Shown: positions 1 to 6,884 of the stretch, piece after piece | How positions within the stretch are numbered: position 1 is the stretch's first letter | Layout of the letters: every line of letters starts with the position of its first letter | Source of the DNA: Planctomycetota bacterium | Lineage (GTDB): Bacteria > Planctomycetota > J058 > JAJDCQ01 | Direction: 5' to 3' | Length of the DNA stretch: 52,289 bases | NCBI GenBank assembly: GCA_029260755.1 | Contig: JAJDCQ010000071.1 | Location: 1 to 52,289 of the forward strand | The notes under the pieces: generated by a model | Told to the model about the DNA's origin: nothing | Database searches by the model: none | The model's input: the letters and a program-made list of their open reading frames with translations, nothing else | Translations under genes and position numbers: made by a program

Positions 1-1
1 C

Positions 2-196
2 CACGACCTCGGCGCCGCCACCGACCCCGCGGCGACCATCGAAGCGCACCGGACGGTCGCGGCCGCCCTCGGCCTCCCCGCGATGAGCGCCGGCCTCGAC
101 TTCCAGGGGATCATCAGCGCCCCGATGGACGGGAAGATCGGGCGGACGCCACGGATCCCGGCCGGGCTGAGTCGCGACGACTTCGTCGAGGCCTAG
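2..196 (+). CDS. C-terminal fragment of an unidentified protein
   Basis: An open frame runs in from the window edge and ends at a TAG at 194-196, giving 64 residues that finish in GLSRDDFVEA. The codons show the strong G/C third-position preference of the neighbouring genes, so it is likely the true end of a + strand gene. I do not recognise the family from this tail. No signal peptide or membrane segment can be judged because the N-terminus lies outside the window. The next gene is convergent (minus strand, ending at 357). Confidence 0.5.
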   Translation, partial: HDLGAATDPAATIEAHRTVAAALGLPAMSAGLDFQGIISAPMDGKIGRTPRIPAGLSRDDFVEA

Positions 197-262
197 CCGG
201 GGACTGCCGGGATTGAGTTCCAATCGGTCGAGCGCAAACGCCGTCCGTGCACGCGTTCTAGG

Positions 263-297
263 CCACAGATTACACATACGCAGATTGCACAGATTGC
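263..297. repeat. ACAGATT-type short repeat in the intergenic region
   Basis: The intergenic stretch between the first fragment and the lipoprotein gene holds three near-identical heptamers (acagatt, gcagatt, acagatt) in a low-GC block that stands out from its surroundings. Similar strings of imperfect direct repeats are found scattered between genes of many GC-rich environmental bacteria, so it may be one member of an interspersed repeat family. Only one copy is seen in the window. The rest of 197-356 shows nothing else I can support. Confidence 0.3.
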
Positions 298-356
298 CGC
301 GGACAGGTCCGCATCGCCCTGCCTCCCACGAAAGCCGGGCCGAGCCGTCCTCGGGA

Positions 357-1136
357 TCACGCGGCTCGTTCACTCCGGTCGGCCATCGGTTCGCTCATGG
401 AGAGGGAGGGCCCACCCGTGCGCGAACCGTCGGACGAGAGCCATACCGTCCCGTGCCTGCCGTCCCGCGGAGGGCAGAGTACCGGGTAACGATGAAGGCG
501 AGCCGTGCGATCACTCGCCGACCGCGGTGGCCACGCAGCCGCGCGTTCCGCCTTCTCCGGCGATGCGCGATGCCCCATGACGTCGGGGCAAGACGCTACC
601 CTACCGTTGAGTTCGACCCAGGCAATCGCCACTTCGCCGCGGTGTGCGCCCACGTCCCCGCGGAGGCATAGACCGTTGTCGTAGCCCAACACGAGCGGCG
701 CCGACGCGGCACCATGCGAGAGACGCCACTCACCTGGACCGAATCGGCGGGCCAGCTCAGAAGAGCGGGCCACCTCGATCTCCGAGAATTCGATCAGCAA
801 CTGAGTTGGACCCCGCTCGACTGATCGCAATCGAACGGCTGAGAATCGCTCTGGGTGGCCCTGGAGCGTGAGGCTGCCGTCTTCGTCGAAGTGAAACTCG
901 CCTCCCGTGATGGCCTCGATCGCGGTCGACGAGAGGCTCGGCAGCGTCGTCAAGTCTTCGAGCAGGTGGATGAACGCGCGCTCGGCGGTCAGGGAACGGC
1001 CACCAGGATTCGTCGCCTCCTTCAGCGGCACGCTGGCCGCCTCGACCGGTCGAGGCGACGTCGGTGTGCTTGCCTGGCACGCCGCTGCGGCGAGAGTGAG
1101 CGCGCCGAGAAGAACGTATGTTCCCGCGCGTCCCAC
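357..1136 (-). CDS. Predicted lipoprotein of unknown function
   Basis: The 259-residue product begins with a GTG and a hydrophobic signal segment ending in LAAAAC, a good lipobox with the acylated Cys at about residue 20, so export and lipid anchoring are likely. No known domain is recognised. The central part (about 50-170) looks like a folded beta-rich domain. The last 85 residues are rich in Arg, Ser and Pro, resemble out-of-frame sequence and have less biased codons, so a frameshift near 600-620 or a later-evolved tail is possible. The gene starts 4 nt after the stop of the dienoyl-CoA reductase gene and is probably the last gene of the minus-strand run from 5691. Confidence 0.55.
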   Translation of the reverse strand: MGRAGTYVLLGALTLAAAACQASTPTSPRPVEAASVPLKEATNPGGRSLTAERAFIHLLEDLTTLPSLSSTAIEAITGGEFHFDEDGSLTLQGHPERFSAVRLRSVERGPTQLLIEFSEIEVARSSELARRFGPGEWRLSHGAASAPLVLGYDNGLCLRGDVGAHRGEVAIAWVELNGRVASCPDVMGHRASPEKAERAAAWPPRSASDRTARLHRYPVLCPPRDGRHGTVWLSSDGSRTGGPSLSMSEPMADRSERAA

Positions 1137-1140
1137 TGCC

Positions 1141-2034
1141 CTAGCCCGACTCGCCCTCGCCGCGGCGCTTCGCGCGCGAGGCGTCTCGGCGCGCCTTCAT
1201 CATCCCGAAGACGCCGTCGATGACGTTCGACGGCATCGCGGTGAGGTGGTTGAACTCGCCGCCCATCAGCCACTCGCCGCCGTCGATCGTGACGCACTCG
1301 CCGTTCACGTAGCCGCTCTCCTCGGCGAGAAGGTAGCTGGCGAGGTTGGTGAGCTCGATGTGCTCGCCGAACCGCCGCGACGGGATGCGCTTCTTGTGCT
1401 GCTCCTCCATCGAGGGATCGGGCATCAGCGCCGACCAGGCGCCCTCGGTCGGGAACGGGCCGGGCGCGATGGCGTTACAGCGGATGTCGTAGCGACCCCA
1501 CTCGACGGCGAGCGAGCGCGTCATCGCGAGGACGCCTGCCTTCGCGCACGCGCTCGGGAGGACGAACGCCGAGCCGGTCCACGCGTAGGTCGTGACGATG
1601 CTGAGGATCGAGCCGCCTCCGCCCCGCTCGATCATGTGCTTGCCGACCGCGTTGGTGCAGTGGAACGTCCCGTGCAGCACGATCCGGACGACCGCGTCGA
1701 AGCCCTTCGCGCTGAGCCCCTCGGCCTGGGCGAGGAAGTTTCCGGCCGCGTTGTTGACGAGGTGATCGACCCGGCCGAGCTTCTCGACCGCGGTCGCGAC
1801 CATCGCGTCGACCTGGTCCGGGTTGCGGATGTCGCACGGGTGGGTCAGCACCTCGGCTCCCGGGGAGGCCTCGCGGATCGCCGTCGCCGTCTCCTCGAGC
1901 GGGTCCGGCCGGCGCCCGGCCAGGACGAGCTTCGCGCCGAGCTCGCCGAACCGCTTCGCCATGCTCTGGCCGAGACCCGAGCCGCCGCCGGTCACGAGGA
2001 TGACCTTGTCCTTCAAGAGATCGTCACGAAACAC
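1141..2034 (-). CDS. 2,4-dienoyl-CoA reductase (SDR family, DECR1-like)
   Basis: A 297-residue short-chain dehydrogenase that should reduce 2,4-dienoyl-CoA with NADPH during beta-oxidation of unsaturated fatty acids, in the cytoplasm. Seen: the glycine-rich cofactor motif TGGGSGLG at residues 15-22, NNAAGNF near 92-98, and the region TTYAWTGSAFVLPSACAKAG followed by AMTRSLAVEWG. The last two blocks match mitochondrial-type dienoyl-CoA reductase, in which the catalytic Tyr sits in TTxYA and the Lys in SASAKAG rather than in a classical YxxxK. GTG start at 2034, preceded by an AGGAAG ribosome site. It lies 42 nt after a lipoprotein gene and just before another, neither of which is obviously metabolic. 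Family assignment is firm, while substrate specificity is inferred. Confidence 0.88.
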   Translation of the reverse strand: MFRDDLLKDKVILVTGGGSGLGQSMAKRFGELGAKLVLAGRRPDPLEETATAIREASPGAEVLTHPCDIRNPDQVDAMVATAVEKLGRVDHLVNNAAGNFLAQAEGLSAKGFDAVVRIVLHGTFHCTNAVGKHMIERGGGGSILSIVTTYAWTGSAFVLPSACAKAGVLAMTRSLAVEWGRYDIRCNAIAPGPFPTEGAWSALMPDPSMEEQHKKRIPSRRFGEHIELTNLASYLLAEESGYVNGECVTIDGGEWLMGGEFNHLTAMPSNVIDGVFGMMKARRDASRAKRRGEGESG

Positions 2035-2076
2035 GCGTGTCTTCCTTTCGCCTGCCCGTCGTCGCGACGGGGTGAT

Positions 2077-2871
2077 TCACTCGCCGTCGTCGGCCGGCGG
2101 GGCGTCCTTCGCCCGCTCCACCGGCGGCCAGCCGGGCGCGGGCTTCGCGTCCGTCCCGAAGCCGGTCACCTCGGTCGCGAGGGTGCCGGCCGCCACCTTC
2201 ATCCGGTCGCCGACGAACGGCATCTCTTCCTTCGTGATCCAGTCCTCGCGCCCGTTGGTCCACTTGGCCTTGGCGACCTCGACGGACTGCTCGCCGATCG
2301 TGAGCGTCTCGGGCTCGATGGACGCGAGCTCCACCGTCGGGCCGTCCGGGATCGACGCCCGGAGCACGATCCCCTCGACCAGGCCCTCGGTCCCGAGCCA
2401 CTGGAGGCTCGCCCGATCCCCCTCGCCGAACGCCCTTCGGACGGCGGCGTACTCGCCCGCCGGCACGGTGATCGTCTCGTCGGCCACGGCCGTCGGCTCC
2501 TCCTTCGGCGGCAGCCCGACGTGCGGGCCGACGGCGAGGGTCTCGGGCTCGCCCGGCTCGGTGAAGTCGAGCGCCGCCATCACCGCGCCGGTCTTCGGGT
2601 CGACGACGAGCCCCCAGTCGCGGTTGCCGCTCCGCATGCCGCGGTACTCGATCTGGACGAAGCCCTCGCCCTTGCCGACGAGCGCCCAGCGGTTCGTGAA
2701 GTTCACATCGAGGTAGGCGACTCGGTCCTCGACCCAGAACCCGACCTCGGCCTCGGGGTCGAAGTGGTCGCACCAGATGGTGCCGGGCGCGGTCGGCGAG
2801 CTGCAGCCGGCGAGGGCCGGGAGCAGCGCCGCGACGACGGCGAGCGCGATGCGGGCGGCGGGGGCGTTCAT
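2077..2871 (-). CDS. Predicted lipoprotein of unknown function
   Basis: The 264-residue product starts with a typical signal segment and LAGC lipobox (Cys about residue 22), followed by SSPTAPGT, so it is probably a membrane-anchored periplasmic lipoprotein. The mature part has no domain I recognise. It looks beta-rich, with repeated short Val/Glu/Thr strands, and has few Cys. The ATG at 2871 has a GAGG ribosome site about 7 nt upstream. It sits in the minus-strand run between the AsmA-like gene and the dienoyl-CoA reductase gene, with gaps of 75 and 42 nt, so it could be cotranscribed with both. Confidence 0.6.
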   Translation of the reverse strand: MNAPAARIALAVVAALLPALAGCSSPTAPGTIWCDHFDPEAEVGFWVEDRVAYLDVNFTNRWALVGKGEGFVQIEYRGMRSGNRDWGLVVDPKTGAVMAALDFTEPGEPETLAVGPHVGLPPKEEPTAVADETITVPAGEYAAVRRAFGEGDRASLQWLGTEGLVEGIVLRASIPDGPTVELASIEPETLTIGEQSVEVAKAKWTNGREDWITKEEMPFVGDRMKVAAGTLATEVTGFGTDAKPAPGWPPVERAKDAPPADDGE

Positions 2872-2946
2872 TCCGGGTCCTCGGATCGGTTCGTCCAGGG
2901 CGGGTCGGTCACCATCTGATCGTCCCGGAGCGCGCCCGTCCAGAGG

Positions 2947-4041
2947 TCAGCGCGCCTCGCCGGGCTCGTCGCCGCCCGCCCGAGCCAGGTCGCCGATGCT
3001 CGCGGCGAGCTCGCCGAGCGCGTCGCGGACGCGCGCCCGCGTGGCGCCGTCGGCCAGGGCGACGTCGACCTCGACGACGATCGCCCGGCTTCCCGACGCA
3101 TCGTCAGCGACGACGCGCGCGTGCGCCCTCGCGTCGACCTCCCCCTCGCCGAACCGTCCCTCCGAGGAGGCGAGCACCCGGGCAGCGCCGAGGGCCGCCC
3201 GGACGCGCTCGGACTCCGCCGGCTCGAGCCAGCTCGGCACGAGCCAGCTCGGCACGAGCCGCTCGCCCGATCCGGTGATGGCCTCGAGCCCGGCGTCGAG
3301 GTCGGCGCCGACGCGGACCCGCGCGCCGACGGCGAGCACGAATGGCACCGGACGCGCGGTGACGGCCGCGCCGGTGTGCCCGAGGACGGCCAGCACGACC
3401 TCGATCGGCCCGTCGCGCTCGAGGCCGGCGACCTCGACGACGATGATCGCGTCGCGGAGGATCGTCGCCTCGCCGGGCGGGTCGTCGTCGCCGCCGAACG
3501 CGAGGTCGACGCCCTCGACCCGGATCGCGGACGGCGCGCGCGCCGGGAGGGTCGCTCCGAGGTCTCCGGGCGACGAGGTCGGGGCGCCCGCCAGCAGCCG
3601 CGGCAGCAGCCAGGCGACGATCCGGGCGATCTCGGAGGTGCCCGCCGGCCGCCCCCTCTCGGCGCCGAGCAGCCGCGGACGCCGCACGAGGACCCGTTCG
3701 ACCCGAGCATCGAGGAGCCCGGCGAGCTCGAGCCGGACCGCCTCGACCTCGACGCGCGCCCCCGGCGCGCGCCCGTCGGGATCGGCGATCACGAGGTCGT
3801 TCGCGATGATCGCGGCGCCGATCGGATCGAGGATCACCCGCCGGGCCGTGACGTCCAGCCCGGACGCGGCGCGCGCCCGCGCGAGGACGACCCGATGTGC
3901 GAGCGGGCCGCAGACGAGCGCGCCGAGGAGGACGAGGATGACGGCGATCCGCGCGGCCGTCGCGACCCGAGCATCGTCGGGGCGTCGCGGCGGGCTCGAG
4001 CTCGAAGGAGGCGTCCTCCCGGCGACGCGCGGACCGGTCAC
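2947..4041 (-). CDS. AsmA-like single-pass membrane protein, hypothetical
   Basis: A 364-residue protein with a Pro/Ser-rich N-terminus, one membrane segment at about residues 27-48 and a long extracytoplasmic part. The segment after the membrane helix (VTARRVILDPIGAAIIANDL, then short strands ending in VRRPRL) has the pattern of the N-terminal repeat of AsmA/DUF748-type proteins, which bridge the envelope and are linked to lipid transport or outer-membrane assembly. The match is by pattern only. The GTG start overlaps the stop of the upstream SecD-head-like gene by 4 nt (GTGA), so the two are translationally coupled. A 15-nt tandem duplication within the gene repeats VPSWL. Confidence 0.5.
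   Translation of the reverse strand: MTGPRVAGRTPPSSSSPPRRPDDARVATAARIAVILVLLGALVCGPLAHRVVLARARAASGLDVTARRVILDPIGAAIIANDLVIADPDGRAPGARVEVEAVRLELAGLLDARVERVLVRRPRLLGAERGRPAGTSEIARIVAWLLPRLLAGAPTSSPGDLGATLPARAPSAIRVEGVDLAFGGDDDPPGEATILRDAIIVVEVAGLERDGPIEVVLAVLGHTGAAVTARPVPFVLAVGARVRVGADLDAGLEAITGSGERLVPSWLVPSWLEPAESERVRAALGAARVLASSEGRFGEGEVDARAHARVVADDASGSRAIVVEVDVALADGATRARVRDALGELAASIGDLARAGGDEPGEAR
3226..3255. repeat. 15-nt perfect tandem duplication inside the AsmA-like gene
   Basis: The unit gagccagctcggcac occurs twice back to back. Being a multiple of three, it keeps the frame and adds the residues VPSWL twice to the minus-strand protein. It looks like a recent slippage event and may vary between strains. 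Confidence 0.8.
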
Positions 4042-4916
4042 CGGCCGATCACCGCCACGTGCTCGAACGTCAGCGTCGCGTGGAGCGGCGGCGCGGCGAG
4101 GAGCGCCGCGACGCCCGTCACGTCGCGGAGATAGGCCCGCTCGGCGCCGGGGTCGGCTCCCCAGCCGTGGCCGAGGCTGATGACGGCCTCGCCTCCGGTG
4201 ATCGGCGCCACCACGACCGGCGCCATCAGCACCCGATCATCGAGGATGATCGCGACGCGCTCGCGGACGCGTGCGGTCGTCAACGCCGCGAACGCGGCGC
4301 TCGTCCCGTCGTCGAAGGCGATCGCGATCTGCGGGCGACCACCCTCGTCCTCCTCGATGCGCGCCCGGACGATGCCCAGCGAATCGATCCCGCCGGTTCG
4401 ATCGAGCACGAGCGTCTCGCTCGACTCGACGACCGGGCTCCCGGAGGTCGGGTCCCAGGCGCGCCGCTCGAGGGTCGCGATCGAGAACCGATCCTCGTCG
4501 ATGCCGTCGGGGTCGACATCGACGACGACGCGCACGCTCGCCCCGCCCGGACGCACGAGCATCGCGCGGATCGCGGCGACGTCCTCCTCGTCGAGGGCCG
4601 GCAGGCCGACGACGACGTCGCCCTCGCCCGTCGGGGCGACCCGGTGGGCCACGCCGAGCGCGGCGAGGCGGGCCTCGAGGACGGCGGCCACCTCGGCGAC
4701 GAGCTCGGCGGTGGCGGCGCCGCCGTCGGGCGCGGCCACGCCGAAGGTCAGCTCGCGGGTGATCGGCGGCTGAAGGAGCCGCTTCAGTCGGTCCTGCTGG
4801 GTGACGACGCCGAGGACGACGAGGCCCGGGCAGCCGAAGACGAGGAGGACGAGCACGACGGCGATGAGGCGACCGCGGCGAGGGTCGAAGTCCGGATCCG
4901 GGGGGCTGGTATCCAT
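4038..4916 (-). CDS. Membrane-anchored SecD periplasmic-head-like protein
   Basis: A 292-residue protein with one membrane helix at about residues 16-38 and a periplasmic domain. Seen: FGVAAPDGGAATAELVAEV with alternating strands, AIAFDDGTSAAFAALT, ILDDRVLMAPVVVAPITGGEAVISLG and a closing LLAAPPLHATLTFEHV. These reproduce the order and signatures of the P1 head of SecD (FDxxG..F, V..AP.....ITGG.A.I.G, LL..G.LPA.L). The six-helix permease part of SecD is absent and the protein simply ends after the head. It is coupled by GTGA overlap to the downstream AsmA-like gene. Role unknown. It may assist folding or translocation of envelope proteins, or be a decayed SecD paralogue. Confidence 0.6.
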   Translation of the reverse strand: MDTSPPDPDFDPRRGRLIAVVLVLLVFGCPGLVVLGVVTQQDRLKRLLQPPITRELTFGVAAPDGGAATAELVAEVAAVLEARLAALGVAHRVAPTGEGDVVVGLPALDEEDVAAIRAMLVRPGGASVRVVVDVDPDGIDEDRFSIATLERRAWDPTSGSPVVESSETLVLDRTGGIDSLGIVRARIEEDEGGRPQIAIAFDDGTSAAFAALTTARVRERVAIILDDRVLMAPVVVAPITGGEAVISLGHGWGADPGAERAYLRDVTGVAALLAAPPLHATLTFEHVAVIGR

Positions 4917-4965
4917 GGCCGGCGCATTCTACTCGCGGGCGCGACGGCTGTCCCCGATCGAGGCG

Positions 4966-5442
4966 TCAGCGGTTCACCCGCAGCGGCACCTCGAGCCGGG
5001 CCTCGCCGAACGTTCCGGTCGCGACGACGGCGACGTGCGGCGCCGCGCCGAGGTCGTCGGGCACCCGGAACGCGATGGGATCGCCCGCGGCGCTCCGGGT
5101 GGCGGCGCCGCCCGCGACGCTGATCGACTCGATCGCCGGCGATTCGCCACGCTCGTCCAGCGAGTGGGTCCACCACGACAGCAAGGCCTCCTGCCCCGCC
5201 TGGACGGGACCGGTCACCGCAGCGCTGATCATCACGTCGTCGCGGCGCCAGTAGCCTCGCGGGAGCTGCTCATCGGGGCGGATCCCGAACGGCAGCCCGC
5301 CGAGCTTGCGGCCGACCTCGTCGAGGTCCGTTCGTCCCGGCTCGAAGCGTACGACGACGCGCTTCTCCTGGGTGAAGAGGTAGGCGCGGCGGACGCCGGG
5401 GACGGACTGGGCGGCCTCCCGGACCCGGGAGGTGCACTCCAT
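4966..5442 (-). CDS. Hypothetical protein with HMA-like N-terminus
   Basis: A 158-residue protein. Its first 50 residues (CTSRVREAAQSVPGVRRAYL, then VVVRFEPGRTDLDEVGRKL) have the ferredoxin-like pattern of heavy-metal-associated (HMA) domains, including the PGV turn, but the metal-binding CxxC is missing: only one Cys is present. The rest contains a putative beta-sandwich (from about residue 68) with no known signature. No signal peptide or membrane segment is seen. It starts 3 nt after the stop of the 81-residue membrane protein, so the two form a tight pair divergent from the DUF3179 gene. Metal binding is not supported. The domain comparison is a suggestion only. Confidence 0.45.
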   Translation of the reverse strand: MECTSRVREAAQSVPGVRRAYLFTQEKRVVVRFEPGRTDLDEVGRKLGGLPFGIRPDEQLPRGYWRRDDVMISAAVTGPVQAGQEALLSWWTHSLDERGESPAIESISVAGGAATRSAAGDPIAFRVPDDLGAAPHVAVVATGTFGEARLEVPLRVNR

Positions 5443-5445
5443 CGG

Positions 5446-5691
5446 TCAGAGGAAGCCGCCGACCGCGAACGACGCCTCGGCGAACGACCCCTCGGGACGC
5501 TCGGCCAGGTACGGGTTCTCCAGGCCGCGGCTCGGCGCCAGAAGACCGCCCGCGACGAGGGCGCCGACGGCGGCGACGCCGATGACGGGGACGAGCCAGG
5601 GGCGCTCGTTGGTCGCGGCGAACCGCTCGGCCGCGCGGCGGGTCGGCCGCTGCGCGGGCTCGGGCGACGGCTGCGGGCTGTCCGTGCTCAA
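5446..5691 (-). CDS. Small single-pass membrane protein
   Basis: An 81-residue protein with a Pro/Arg-rich cytoplasmic N-terminus, one membrane helix at about residues 33-52 (WLVPVIGVAAVGALVAGG) and a short C-terminal tail. The start is a TTG with a strong GGAGGAG ribosome site 6 nt upstream, and no ATG or GTG is better placed. It is the first gene of the minus-strand run and lies 3 nt upstream of the HMA-like gene. The function is unknown. Its promoter must lie in the divergent interval 5692-5822, which contains two palindromes. Confidence 0.5.
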   Translation of the reverse strand: MSTDSPQPSPEPAQRPTRRAAERFAATNERPWLVPVIGVAAVGALVAGGLLAPSRGLENPYLAERPEGSFAEASFAVGGFL

Positions 5692-5707
5692 GACGACTCC
5701 TCCGTCA

Positions 5708-5721
5708 GGAGAGATCTCTCC
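5708..5721. promoter_or_regulatory. 14-bp perfect palindrome, possible operator
   Basis: ggagagatctctcc is its own reverse complement and lies 17 nt upstream of the TTG start of the small membrane protein, inside the 131-nt divergent promoter interval. It could bind a dimeric regulator of the minus-strand genes. It partly overlaps the purine-rich leader, so chance similarity is possible. Confidence 0.35.
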
Positions 5722-5763
5722 GAACGGCTCGAATATTTCAACGACCGCCGGACATTCACCGTA

Positions 5764-5786
5764 GATGTCGACGATATCACGACATC
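5764..5786. promoter_or_regulatory. 7-9-7 inverted repeat upstream of the DUF3179 gene
   Basis: Arms gatgtcg and cgacatc are perfectly complementary around the 9-nt spacer acgatatca, and the site ends 36 nt before the chosen ATG of the DUF3179 gene. The surrounding 5730-5790 is more AT-rich than the coding sequence, as expected for a promoter. It is either an operator or an mRNA leader hairpin. Confidence 0.4.
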
Positions 5787-5822
5787 ATGCGCCCACCCAT
5801 CCTCGTAGCCTGGAGACGACCG

Positions 5823-6884
5823 ATGCAACTTCGCCGCACCTTCGCCGGCGCCGCCCTCGTCGCCGCCGTGCTCGTCCCGGCCCAGACCGCCGCCGCCCAG
5901 GACATCCGCCGCGCCCGCCGGATGGGGCCGCGCGACATGATCCCCTCGATCGACGAGCCGAAGGGGATCTCGGTCGAGGAGGCCCGCGGGTTCCTGAAGG
6001 GCGACGCCATGGTCATGGGCGTGGTCCAGAACGGCGTCGCCCGAGCCTACCCCGGCTTCATCCTCAACGGCCACGAGATCGCGAACGACGTCCTGGGAGG
6101 CTCGGCGATCGCCGTCACCTGGTGACCCCTGTGCCACTCGGGCGTCGTGTACGCCCGGCAGATCGAAGGCCGGACCCTCGAGCTCGGCGTCTCCGGGAAG
6201 CTCCTCGACCGGGTCCTGATCATGTGGGACCGCGAGACGGGCAGCGAGTGGAGCCACCTCACGGGCGAGGCGCTCGCCGGACCGCTGAAGGGCGAGAAGC
6301 TCGAGCCGATCGCCGACATGGTGATGTGCACCCTCGACGAGTGGGTCGCCCGCCACCCCGACACCGACGTCCTCGCGCCGGTCTTCCCGATCGAGCGCTA
6401 CCGAGCGCACGAGGCGCGCTGGGCGGGCTACTTCCGCGGCAAGGAGAAGGAGCGGCTCCTCGGCGTGACCGTCGGCGAGACGGCGCGCGCCTACCCGCTG
6501 CCGGCGCTCGCGAAGGCGCCGCTCGTGAACGATTCGGTCGGGGAGACGCCGGTGCTGATCGCCTACACGGCCGACACCGAGACGGCGCTCGCGTGGCACC
6601 GCCGGGTCGGCGATCGCGTGCTCCGCTTCGAGGACGCCGGCGGCGAGGGCGACGCCCGCCGGATCCGCGACCTCGAGACGGGCAGCACGTGGAGCCCGCT
6701 CACCGGCGAGGCGCTCTCGGGCAAGCTCGCCGGCGAGCGACTCACCGCGATCACCGGGATCCCGTCCTACGCCTACGGCTGGCGGACCTACTTCCCGAGG
6801 TCGAGCTGGTGGAAGCCAGGCGAGGAGACCGCGACGCCGGCGCCCGCCGACCCGAAGCGACGGCCGCGCGGCAGGGTCTACTGA
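5823..6884 (+). CDS. Exported tandem-DUF3179 protein, candidate selenoprotein (TGA at codon 101)
   Basis: Read through one TGA at 6123-6125, this frame gives 353 residues. The start is the ATG with GGAG 7 nt upstream. An ATG at 5787 would only add residues ahead of the signal peptide (hydrophobic segment ending AQTAAAQ, about residue 26). Residues 47-185 form one DUF3179 domain (AYPGFILNGHEIANDVLGG, AVTW-U-PLCHSGVVYAR, LELGVSGKL, MWDRETGSEWSHLTGEALAG) and 205-340 a second, shorter copy without the Cys motif. In this family the loop reads CPLC, and here the first Cys is TGA, so the product would carry U101-P-L-C104. The frame continues with normal codon use and no other stop. The hairpin just after the TGA fits SECIS rules. 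Function of DUF3179 is unknown, and a redox role is inferred from UxxC. Alternatives are a nonsense mutation or a sequence error. Confidence 0.75.
6123..6157 (+). promoter_or_regulatory. In-frame TGA with SECIS-like hairpin
   Basis: The TGA occupies 6123-6125. Downstream, cgggcgt (6139-6145) and acgcccg (6151-6157) form a perfect 7-bp stem closed by the 5-nt loop cgtgt (6146-6150), extendable by one T-G pair. The loop has a G in its second position and begins 21 nt after the TGA (20 nt between). Published bacterial SECIS rules ask for a loop 16-37 nt downstream, 3-14 nt long, with a G in the first two positions, and all are met. In DNA this GC-rich, 7-bp stems are not rare, so the hairpin supports but does not prove selenocysteine insertion. 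Confidence 0.55.

Noticed and set aside
1510..1600. Apparent loss of the catalytic YxxxK in the SDR at 1141-2034
   Set aside because: The sequence around SACAKAG and TTYAWTG matches dienoyl-CoA reductases, where the active-site Tyr and Lys are arranged differently, so the enzyme need not be inactive.
6147..6884. The 3' part of the DUF3179 gene as an independent gene starting at the GTG at 6147
   Set aside because: No ribosome site precedes this GTG, the product would begin within the DUF3179 domain without the signal peptide, and the frame is in phase with the upstream part across the single TGA.
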